A stretch of 60,560 bases of DNA, taken from Welwitschia mirabilis (Eukaryota > Gnetophyta > Gnetopsida > Welwitschiales). This document shows positions 22,501 to 34,500 of this stretch, piece by piece. The stretch lies in assembly GCA_051453625.1 (NCBI GenBank), contig JBOZIK010000001.1:279990464-280051023 (forward strand). Direction: 5' to 3'. The translations under genes and the position numbers were made by a program. Positions within the stretch are counted from its first letter, which is position 1. Every line of letters starts with the position of its first letter. Below the pieces are notes generated by a model. That model was not told where the DNA came from. It did not search any database and saw nothing but the letters and a program-made list of their open reading frames with translations.

Positions 22501-25500
22501 CTTAAAATCAAGCCCTTCTTTGCAAATTGCATGACACATTTCTTTCATTAAAGTTGAAGAACGAAATAAATTTAGAGGAAGCATATGATAATACTGGAAT
22601 TCAACCATTTTTCTCTTTTCTTTATGCATAAGTCTTGTCATTCTTGGTGTGTTATGCAATGTTTGTTGCACCATTGAGGGGGAAGGGGCACTCACAGATG
22701 CTCCACTGCTCCTACTTCCTCCTGCAAAAGCACTAGCTTGACTAGAGAGTAACTCAAAAACTTCTCTAGTCCGCCTCTGAATTTGAGCACCCAGGGCATT
22801 AGTGGATGTAGTAGCAGAAACAGATTGAGTTGAAGGTCGGACATTTTTAGCATGAAAATGAGCCTCGAGGGTTGTTCTACTGCAACTCCCTTTGCCATTA
22901 GTTCTTCTACTTGTTTGCTGCGTCTATGTCTTTCATTGTTTTCAGCAAGCATGGTAATGCATTCTTGTACAATTTCTTCTGTTACTTGCTGCCTTGGGTC
23001 AAAGCATTTGCATACACCATGCCCTGAAATACCTGCCAGATGATACTTCAGTTGAGTCACCCTTCCGAATATGTTGTTTCACAAAAGTTGCATATGGCGT
23101 CTGTTGCTCTAGTTTCAGGCCCACACCATTGCCATGCTTTGTCCTTCTTCCTCACCATTTTCAATTATAAATCTGCATGCATGTCAGCCAAAATTAACCA
23201 TGAAAAAATCATTTTGCGATAATGTCAATATAACTATATAAGAAACAAACATAAAAATGAATGAAGAATGACAAACAAGATCTGCTATTTGATTCAATCC
23301 CCCAAAATTCAATTGAGTGTTTTTTAAATTTTTCAAAATCATAACAACTTGTAAATTCACATGATTGTTAAGGCATGAATCATCATACATTTCGCATGCA
23401 GAATAAAGGATTTAATGATTATTGAAGATTGGAGAAAAAAATCTCCCTCTAAAAGGAGTCCCTCTTTGAGAGTGTCTTGGAAGATGCTGATGCGATGCGT
23501 TAAAAAATTACTAGTCTGATTTGTGAATGAAAATCAAGTGTGCAATAGGCAAAGATGGGAGCTAAGGAAGCTGATAACATAGGCTTTTAGAGCGATTCAA
23601 CATTTTGAATTAAGACTCTTCCATTGTATGATTGTAATGAATTAATGGATCCATACATGAGGCATCAGTAAGTACTTTAGAGAATCTATTGGACAAAGGA
23701 GAAATAACTAAGGCTTTATGTGGCAAAAATGTTGAATGAATATATAATGTACCGGCAAGGGATCTAACTTCTTTCTACAAAGTGATACTCGAACTTATGA
23801 GCAGTTGGTTGAGCAAACTGATGGCTTCACACTAAGTGAGAACTTTAGTAGTCAGTATTAGCCCATGTTAGGGATTTGTAATTACCTTAAAACCCCATAT
23901 AGCAAACTTAGGGTACAACTCTATGTAAATAAAACAAATCCAAAATATTTCTACAATTTAGCCTGCCTTATTCTTGTCACACACTTCATAAAATTTATCA
24001 ATCATGACTGATCCTATCTCTATCTTCTATGTCTTAGGGATTCTGAATTCTCCACTCTACAAGATTTAATACTGAAAATGATACACAGGACTATCTTCGA
24101 ACACAAACATTTTCAAATCTGTCAAATACAAGAGTGCCTAAAAACCTAAATTAACAACCTTGACAAAATAGTCAAATTTACTGAAATGAAGAATAAGAGA
24201 ATCGACGCACAGAGTCACAGGCAATGCAACAACAAAGGTCTAAGATCCTTAACGCCTAAGGACAAGAAAACAGATTTTGGCAATTCAGTTGTGCAGTTTA
24301 GGTGTGCAGTTAATAATTTGAAATTTTAATACCTTTGATATGTTTCAGGACTCATAATTAAAAAGGGCAAATGACTTCATATGATCAAAATGAACAATTA
24401 GAGGAAAACAATCTAACATTCAAATTAAAACAGAAGTAAATAAATTCTCAGTGGCAATGCCATAGGCAAATGGAGAGATCAATGTAAGCAAGCAGTACAA
24501 CTAAAAATATCAAACCCTTGTAAAGGAACACAAGCAAAAGCACATAAATATTTCATTTCAGCACAAATGTTTTGATTCTAAGACACAAAATCAACATAAC
24601 ACTAGGTGTAGAAAATAAGTGAAACGGAGACACAAAAGTTATGAAACTCTACTGTTAGGGAAAGGATGCTCTCCAAACAAAGCTGAACTTTTCTTGTTGT
24701 CAAAGCCTCTTCCACTATGTATTGTGTTGCAGCACGAAACAAAACTCGGTGTTCTCTAAAAATGCAGTTCAATATCCAAGGAGTGTAGAAGAAAATCCAG
24801 AGACAGAGAATGACACAGATCGTCTTTCGGCACTGAAAAATGGAGAAAGGAGGTGGTAGAGTGCATGGCACGTAGAGACGCAGGGGAGACGAGTGTCACC
24901 AGCCACACGCTACCCTTGGCCTAGAGTCATTTCCATTTTATTTTATTATTTATTTATTTATTATTAAATTCTTTAAAAAAAGAGTCTATATATACATATC
25001 CAAAAATTATATACTTCTTAATTCAGTTTTACTTGAAAAATATAGTCTTCATAAGTAATGCTACCATAATAAGATTAGATAAAAATAAGTGAAAGAACAT
25101 CCTGAGTTAGTCCTTTTGCATGAGCTATAAGTTTTTCTTTTTATTTAGAATTTAACTAGGAAATTAAATGTTTTCATAAAGCTAGGGAATCAAAATATCA
25201 TTGCACATATTACTAGAAGATTCAAGAAAATCCTTGCATGCCCAAATGCATATATGCCTTACCATAAGGATCATGTGCTAATATGAATGTATGACAATAA
25301 CAAAAAGTAGGATCATGCATACCCGCGAGTAAAATGCATCTCCAAAGGACCATCTGCATTGATATTTTAAAATGTTAAACAATGAACAAGATCAAATTTT
25401 AAGATCTCATAACCTTCATTGGATTTTTGTGTAGAAATTTACAAGCTGTCATGGTCTTCTAGTATATTATCTATACAACTATACATATATCTTTTTGATT

Positions 25501-28500
25501 TTCTAAGATAACACAGACATGAGGACCAGCTACAGCTAGAGATGAAAACAAAATTTGGGGTGTCACAGATATCATATTCTTTGCTTCTTCTGTATCGAGC
25601 TTGTTTTTTCTTTGTTTATTGATACATGTGGTTGGACTAGATCAGCTGCTGCTTTTGTTACCTCATGTGATTTCGAGGGCTTAATTAGAGAAAATAGTTA
25701 TTGAGTGTTCATAAGAAATTTTGACAGCATGAGTTCTTTATAACTTTTTTTTCCTTTTGGTTTTGCATTTTCTTCTTTTGTATTTCCCGATCACCCTCTG
25801 ATTTGCTTTTCCTGTTTTTCAAAACATCAACTGTCTTCTTCAGAACATTTTGATTTTCTTGAATAGTTGGAACATTTCTTTCTGTTTTTTTCATTCTTTT
25901 GTTCAGTTTCCTTCATTTTCCGCATGTGCCCAATATTTCTTCTATCAAGTGAAGTTGTAATGATGCAATAGGATTGCTTGTCTTCTTTTGCATTTTTGAG
26001 ATCATGGATGTACTTGGCATTTTTCTTTATATCTTTCTTTTCTTGCATTTTCCAAATTCAAACAAAGTATGCTTGAGTTGTATATCTACATTTTTATTCT
26101 ATTGTCATATTGATATTATATACTTGTTGTTCATTCTGCTGATAAGTTTTGTTCAGCTTAGTCTGTCATTATTCAAAATCTTGAGATTATTGTCATCTGT
26201 AATAGGATATGGTATGACTTATCCGTTTGGTTTTAGGCAAGTGTTACTATAATCTTGTCAAAAGGTTCCATTTAATAACTGATGCATGAGACTGGCAAGA
26301 TTCATTTTTGCTATTAAACTCCTATGAATAAATGAGTTGTAGATATTTTTGATAATACTTGCTGATGTGAACTGACAGGTTGCATGTTATCCTTTTTTTT
26401 TCCCTCTCTTTTTTTAAGGTAATGGCTGGTAGGTAGGTAAGTGCTATAGAAACTCCCAGTGGTGCGTGTGCCCATCCAATTTTTTAAACTATGCGCCTCT
26501 GCTTGCTGGGTATGTGGTCCCCATGCCTAGCTTGACAAGTGGGTACTCTAATTTCGACTTAAGTCATGACTTTTGGTGTGATGGTAATGGGCTCAACAAT
26601 TGGTATCACAACCATGGTTGTTGGCTGGTTTCGGGTTCGAGTCTCCTTGATGGCTTCCTGGTTCATGTGAGCACTTGGCATGTGGATCGAAGGGAAGATT
26701 GTTAAGTATGCGGTCCCCATGCCCAATCCGACAAGTGGGTAAATATAGAGGGTTCTAGTTTCTACCCAAGTCATGTCTTTTGGTGTGATGGTAAAAAGCC
26801 TGACACTGCTAACGTGGAGGTTTGAACTTAGGACCCTGGGCTCAGTATGTCCAAGACTTAACCATTGTGGCAATCGATCTTCGGTTACATGTTATCTTAG
26901 TTTAAGGGATTGTCCAGGATTGTGTGAATCCTATATGTCTTCCTCAAAAATAAATTTATTCAGAAAGGAAGAATTTATACTTTTTTTCCCTTGCCTTCTT
27001 TTAGATCACTTGTCTCTAACAAACCTCTGAAATATACAACCCAAAGCTTTCAAACACTTTTTCTTAACAATCAAGAGCTAGTTTTTCCATTTAGGCAAAA
27101 ATGCGGGAAGTTAAACTCTCAAAAAAAAAAAAAAAATTCATGTCACTGACATCAACTTCAAAAATTAGAAGCCTCTGCATCATAGCAATTCTTTGAACAA
27201 ACAAAATTATACTTTGTAAGATAAAATATATGATAACATTGACCTTTGACACTTGGTTTAATCATTGATATTTCCATTAGGAGCCTCAAAATTCCTTCTA
27301 CAATACTTATGTTGGCCATGTAGTTTTAATAACATGTCTTTTATGCATACCCTTGTAATTATTGCTTTAACCAATCCTTGGTACGATAAATTAATGGATG
27401 TAGGATAAACAAATTTTTCATTTCAAAACTTTTCCCTACCTTCAGATCTAATTGGGTGCAAACATTATGATTTGTTAGTTGTTTAGGTTCTCTTTTAACC
27501 AAACTATTATTAGTCTTAACAAAAGCATAGTTATTACAAACTGTAGATACAATTTACTATCATTAGATATGACAAATTTTAAGAATTGGAATTGAAATGC
27601 ATACAGTAATGTCGGAGCCACAAAAGTAAAGTGCACATTGATCTGAGAATTGAAAGGAAACATGCACTTGCACTTGAAAATCAAGTAATAGGTAAAAGGA
27701 GCATTGAAAGAAAAGGTAGAGAGGGTAATTTAGAAGCAAAGACCTAGCTGCAGGAGAGAAAGGGAAAGACTACCTCGTAGATGNNNNNNNNNNNNNNNNN
27801 NNNNNNNNNNNNNNNNNNNNNNNNNNNNNNNNNNNNNNNNNNNNNNNNNNNNNNNNNNNNNNNNNNNNNNNNNNNNNNNNNNNNNNNNNNNNNNNNNNNN
27901 NNNNNNNNNNNNNNNNNNNNNNNNNNNNNNNNNNNNNNNNNNNNNNNNNNNNNNNNNNNNNNNNNNNNNNNNNNNNNNNNNNNNNNNNNNNNNNNNNNNN
28001 NNNNNNNNNNNNNNNNNNNNNNNNNNNNNNNNNNNNNNNNNNNNNNNNNNNNNNNNNNNNNNNNNNNNNNNNNNNNNNNNNNNNNNNNNNNNNNNNNNNN
28101 NNNNNNNNNNNNNNNNNNNNNNNNNNNNNNNNNNNNNNNNNNNNNNNNNNNNNNNNNNNNNNNNNNNNNNNNNNNNNNNNNNNNNNNNNNNNNNNNNNNN
28201 NNNNNNNNNNNNNNNNNNNNNNNNNNNNNNNNNNNNNNNNNNNNNNNNNNNNNNNNNNNNNNNNNNNNNNNNNNNNNNNNNNNNNNNNNNNNNNNNNNNN
28301 NNNNNNNNNNNNNNNNNNNNNNNNNNNNNNNNNNNNNNNNNNNNNNNNNNNNNNNNNNNNNNNNNNNNNNNNNNNNNNNNNNNNNNNNNNNNNNNNNNNN
28401 NNNNNNNNNNNNNNNNNNNNNNNNNNNNNNNNNNNNNNNNNNNNNNNNNNNNNNNNNNNNNNNNNNNNNNNNNNNNNNNNNNNNNNNNNNNNNNNNNNNN

Positions 28501-31500
28501 NNNNNNNNNNNNNNNNNNNNNNNNNNNNNNNNNNNNNNNNNNNNNNNNNNNNNNNNNNNNNNNNNNNNNNNNNNNNNNNNNNNNNNNNNNNNNNNNNNNN
28601 NNNNNNNNNNNNNNNNNNNNNNNNNNNNNNNNNNNNNNNNNNNNNNNNNNNATAGAAGAGGAAGTGACGTGGAAGAATGGTAAGTGAATATGATAATGAA
28701 GAGAAAAGGCTTGGATAGCATCTTCTTGTTGTCTGGTTGTCGTCATCGTCCTTCAGCTAGCAGTGATTCCGTGATTGAAGTATTGCTTCGAATCTTAATG
28801 ATATGTTTGTAGACAGGTTGGTAGATGGCTGGCAGGTCCTTGATGGTTTTAGAGAGGATCACTCCACCAAAACAATGGTCACCTCACTAAGCATCAGGCT
28901 GGTACTCACCCCATGGTGTAATGCCATGGGTAGGCTCGCTTGATTCTAGTACAACGTAAGGGGTTGATGCAACCTTAGGATTTTTTTGGAGTTAACTTTG
29001 GATTGGATGGTGATGCCCTTAGTGAAGGAGACCAGATAGAGAGTTGAGGACTAATATTCTCTTTTTGAAGAACTATGCCTATGGGGTTAGACAACCTGTA
29101 GAGGATATTGACTGGGAAAATCTAATGGACAGGGTAGGTAGGGAAGAGGAAGAGGGAGGAAAAGGAGAGAAAGAGGGGAGAAAAGGGAGAGAGGGAAAAA
29201 GGAAAGGGGAAGAGAAAGGGAGAAAAGAGGGGGAAAGGAAAAGGCAAGGAGGGAAAGGGGAAGGGATAGACAGGAAGAGGGGAAAAGGGGGGATGAGGAG
29301 GCCTCTGAGATTTTGGGTTTCTGAACCGATGTGGCATCTACCATTAGAGATCCATGTTAAAGGTTTAGGCTATTTGAAGCCATCATCTGATTCTTCTTAT
29401 TATGAGCCAATTAAGGCTAGGAGCTGTGTGGTTAAAGTTGAAGAAGGGGACGTAGAGCAAGGAATCCATGCCTGAGGCACGAAATTAGGAGGTCAAGGAA
29501 AAATGATGGAGGGAGGTGGATAGGATGAAAAAAGGTAAAAGGAAAGGATAGAGGAGAAGAAATAATGGGGAAAGAATGGGGTTGAGGACTGATCCTAGAT
29601 GGAGGGGGTGATTAGAGGATGTCTTCTTCTAAGATAAGGGTGCTGGAGACCTAGACTGAAAAGAGAGCTTAGAACTAAAGAATGTGGAACTAGTGTTGAA
29701 TTTTGGATCTGATCCCTAGAGTTGAGTTGGAGACGAAAGCCAAACGAGGGAGAAGGGCTAAGGCTAGGTTGAATTCCATGCCTTGGGCTTGGAATTCCCT
29801 AAATTCCATGCCTTGGATGTGGAAATTGGTGGGATCTTATGCCCTGGGCATGGAATCTAATTGAATTCCACGCCAATCTGGCTGGCTGGCTACGGAGAAA
29901 AAAAAAACGGAGGAGAGGAGGAGAGAAGAATGAAAGAAAAGGGGGAAATATAGAAGGAGAACGAAGGTAAGGAGAAAAGGGGAAAATGCGGTAGGATGGG
30001 AGGCTGGGTGGAAGAGAAGGCTAAGCAAAATTGAGAAAGGGGTCTCCCAGCATCTAGGGGTCGAGTTCTTATCCAACAGTTTCCTTTAAACATTTATAAA
30101 TGTTTATGTCCTGAAACACCTTACAAGTTTTGTTGTAACATCACATCCATTTTGTTGGTAGGTATTGGCTTAGAACTGTCATGAGCTTTGAGAAATAAAA
30201 TGACCTTCCTTTGTGTGTGTGTGTTTTTTTTTTGGTTCTGACGCAAGTGAGAGGTCTCAAGAATTTTATTTTAGCATGTAAAGTCAATTTATTTTTGACA
30301 AAAGCATTTTAGTAGTTAATACTTTGTCCTGGATTTTGTGTATATTATCTGTGAAGTCAAATTCTCCATATACCCGTGTTTTACCTTCTTGTTATGTACC
30401 AATGTTATGTGCTCATATTGTAAGCGGTTAGGTTATAAAACGATGTTGAGGGACCTTTCATTATTGACTGAAAGTGAAGAGGGCTTTTAAAACCTTAATG
30501 ACCTTGTAGGGTTTATTTATACCCTACAAGGGATTGAAAATTATTTCATTTCTGATGGTGCTCTGTGTTTGCTAGCAGTGTCTGGTACTTTGCATCTTGA
30601 AGGTGTTACTCTGAGCTTTGCTTCTTGTGGATATTACCCTTTGATCTAGAGGATTCTGTGAAATAAATCCTTTTGTGGCGTTGCTGTCTCCATTTTTTCA
30701 TCATCTTCTACACTCTTCTCATAACAATGTCAATGCTGGAATGCTTTTGTGGCCTTGGTAAAAATTGAGTTTTACATTTGAGAACAACAAAAATAGCTTC
30801 TTCGATGCCCCTTGGTCTTCACCTACCTGCATTCATACATTGCATGGTAGGAAGTTTAGGTGTGACCTCGATTTGGTGATTTTTTAATACTTCATAATTT
30901 GATTCTTTAACAAAATTAAGGCAAGGTCTCATTAAGTCTTCTTGAACATCTTGATTTTTCTTCTTTCTACCTCAAATTTGGTTCAATGAAAAACCTTCAT
31001 GATCTTCTTTAGGTCTCTGCAGATTCTGCTCATACGTTTGACGAAGTCTTCAACTTTGTTTTATGCCATGAAAAGAATGTTCAAAGTCTCATTTGAGAAT
31101 GTGATTCTTTTATGGACAACCCGATGACCTCCTCTTGAACAGATGTTTTAGATGCCTGATTGTGGACGATATCTCTTCTTTCATGGCATTTCCTTTTTGG
31201 GTTACAGCTCTGTGCCTTTTTCATTTCTTGCTGTAGTTGCAACAAGAACATTGTTATGGACTTGCTTCTCAAAGATCTACGCACGACCAGTCTTCTTTCT
31301 CTGTAGCACAATAAGTATGCCCTTGCTCATTTTCCATTTTTCCATCTCCACTAGAAAAATGCAATCCCAAGTCATCCAACTGTGTGACAGAAAGCAGGCT
31401 TTTGGTGACTACAGGCACATGTTTGACATAACTACTAGTAATTTTCAGCATTCTTGATTTCTGCAACACCATGCTACCAATCCCAACAACCTTCAAGACG

Positions 31501-34500
31501 TTGCTCTTTGCAGCATAGACAATATTGGAGGATATTGGCCGATATCATACGAATTTGGATCTGTTTGGATAGATATCAAAGGATGTACCTATTATCAATA
31601 AGTTATAGACACTGGTGACAACTATACACATGGTTCTATGCCTATAAAATTTAGATTGCCTTCTCTTTTTGCCTAATTTGCCTAGGAGGAGGATGCATCT
31701 ATGTTTGCTTTATTCTCCCTCTTTCCTTCTACTTGGCCTTCCATACATGTCATTCCTTTTGGGTATAACCCTTCTTTTTGCATGGCCAACATTTAATGTT
31801 TTTGCCTTGCAACAATCCTCTGCTTGTTCTTCTCCCCCTACTTTGATCATGTCAATCACTTCTGAAGATAAGTTCTTGAGGATTTTACCACCTAAATCTT
31901 GATGTCTTGTTGGTTTTCTTTTCTGTTTCGGTTTTCTACTTTTTCATGCTTCCTTGTTCTTATTGTTGCCATTACGGGTAAGCTTTGACTTTTTGCAACA
32001 ATTCATATAACATTTAGACCTTGATTTGAGAGTTTTAGCAATTGCATGAAGGGGAAAGTAACATAGAGGGATGGGAAGTTTGATTTAGAGGTTTTCACCC
32101 TGTTGAGCTCTGTTGGTGCTGTATAGGGATTGGTGTAGATCTCTGAGGACATGCAATCTGAACTTGGAGGAATTGTGGCTTTGCCTAAAACGATGGTTGA
32201 TTGTTTCCTCCTTGTAGATTCTTGATTTAGTGGAAGTCATGGATTCAAATATGGCTACTATTGAAAAATTCAATGGGAGGCATTATGGTCTGTGGAAGAT
32301 GAAAATTGTATGTCTATTGTGTTAGAAAGGATGGGCATTGCTCTTTTTCAAAACCTTCGTCTTTTCGATGAGGAATGTTTGAGGCTTCATTGAAGGCCCC
32401 ATGGCTTAGTTTGGAGGTGCATTGCTAATTCGATCTTGACTGAAGACCAAGAAGAACAAATGATTGCAAGGTTATTGAAGAAGAAGAATATTCATTTTCA
32501 GGCGATGAACGCATGCAATAGGGTTTATCTTCATACAAAGTTTATTGAATTGATAAGCAAGAATCTTGGAAGCTATCAGATTTGCAAGCATGATTTAATG
32601 TTGCAATAGTAGATCTGGAAGTAATAGGTGACAGGGCTTCTTGTGATGAACACTCATTTATCTTATTGGGTGCCTTACTAGAAAGCTATGCATTGACAGT
32701 GATTAGTGCCAATGGCTTTATAGCCATGGCCTATGATAAAGTTGTTGGTGTTTTGAAGATCGAGGAATGACAATGTTCTGAAACTAGTTGATCTTCATTT
32801 GGGCTTATTGTGAGTGACAACCATTTTGCTAGAAATGCAGCAAGAAAGGACATGCAAAGAGAGACTAATTATTGCTTATGCTCGATGATGGTTCCTTCAG
32901 CAAGGCTGAGCCTTTAAGACAGGTTGACATTGTTACTATCAAAGATAAACTTCTTTGATGCTTTTGGGTTTAATCGTGGTGTATTCTCTCAGCGTCATGA
33001 TATACTGCTAATGGAAGTTGTACAGTGTATTGTTCTTTGGGTGGTTAGATTTTTCTAGAGTTGGACGTCATGACATTGACAAAGGCCATAGAAACCAGCT
33101 GCATTGAACTTCTCTTCCATAGCGCTGACATTGCATGAGGTTTGTTCCCACACTTTGGTGCAAGATCTTTGTATGGTAAAGGGTTTTGGAAGCTTCTAAT
33201 TCTAGCGCCAGAAAGCAGCATTTGGTGGAGAGCTTTCACTTTGGGAGTAGCAATGTTGTTCTTCTCTACCATGATCTAGTCTGTTTTGGTTAGTTTTGGA
33301 CAAGTATGCTTGAGTCTTGCTAATGGTTGTTGCAATGAGAGGTACCATGGCAGTGAAAGGGTATGCGGTGTTCAAGATCATAGTGGTATTGCAATTCCTT
33401 TGCATGGATGGAGAAGATAGATTTCTCTTCAAAGGAGAGATTGTTAAGCTCTGAAGCCAAATCTTGTGTTTGAGATGTTGTGTTATTTTGTAATGTTGTA
33501 CAGGAAGATTAGTCTTTGTACTTCAATTACATGTTATAATTAAAGCTAAAATATAGAGCAAGACCTATGGGTTTCAAGCTTGGCTTGGGTTAAGAGCTTG
33601 GATCCTTGCATATTGTATGGTGACAAGTTCATTTACATAACAGATAATAGAGCCTTTTTTGCTCCTGTGGATGTCTCCTTCTACCTTTGAGGATTTTACT
33701 ACTTAAATATTTGGTGTTAGGTTGATTTTCTTGTCCTTTCTGCGTTTCTGCTCTTTCATGCTTTGCTATTCTTATTGTTGCCCTCTGTGTAGAATCTTAT
33801 TTTTTTTCCACATTTTGTAGGCTTTTTGTTGCCTTAGATACTTAAGTAGGACTAGAATATCTTGCTTAATATCTCTCTTATTCATCTGGACTTTAGTAAA
33901 CTTCCTTTGTTATTGTTTATGATGTGACTTCATAACATTAGTACTGTGTGGCTACTTTTATTGTAATGTTTCTATTTTGTTGATGCTTTACGTGACATAG
34001 GTGCACTTATTGGTTTGTTTTAATACTTAGTTGCAGTATAGTACTACATCTTTCATTTCTGAATTTGTGTATTCACATTCTTCTCTGCACTCTACACTTC
34101 AATGGACTTATTCAAGGAAGATTGGGTGTTTGTTATATAGTTATATGGATAGCCTGCGACTTTTGAAACCGGTCAGGAGTCTCTGTTATATACTAAATGG
34201 TTTTGTGTAACTGTAGAGATTTCTCTTAATATGTTTAGCATTATGTGGCTAGTTCTGTTAACAAAACTAAGAACAAATAAATGATTTATTCTTTTCAACA
34301 AGGAGTCATATTTTTTTGGCTTTTCGGACAAAAAAATGCTTTTCATAGTATTTTCAAAATTTGTTTTTTCCCTAACATGTCTTTATGTTCCTGTCTGAAA
34401 AATAATCAATATTTAATAAAAATGTATACTCCTAAAATATTTTTTATATTATCTTTTATGAATTTTCAAAGACACTTACCTTTTACCTGTGGAATGGCAA

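Noticed and set aside
25709-26048. Lys/Glu-rich minus-strand readings
   Set aside because: Low-complexity product of a T/C-rich stretch in the intron.
29044-29475. 143-codon reading through the purine tract
   Set aside because: The central Gly/Glu/Lys/Arg run simply reflects purines. Flanks show no family similarity.
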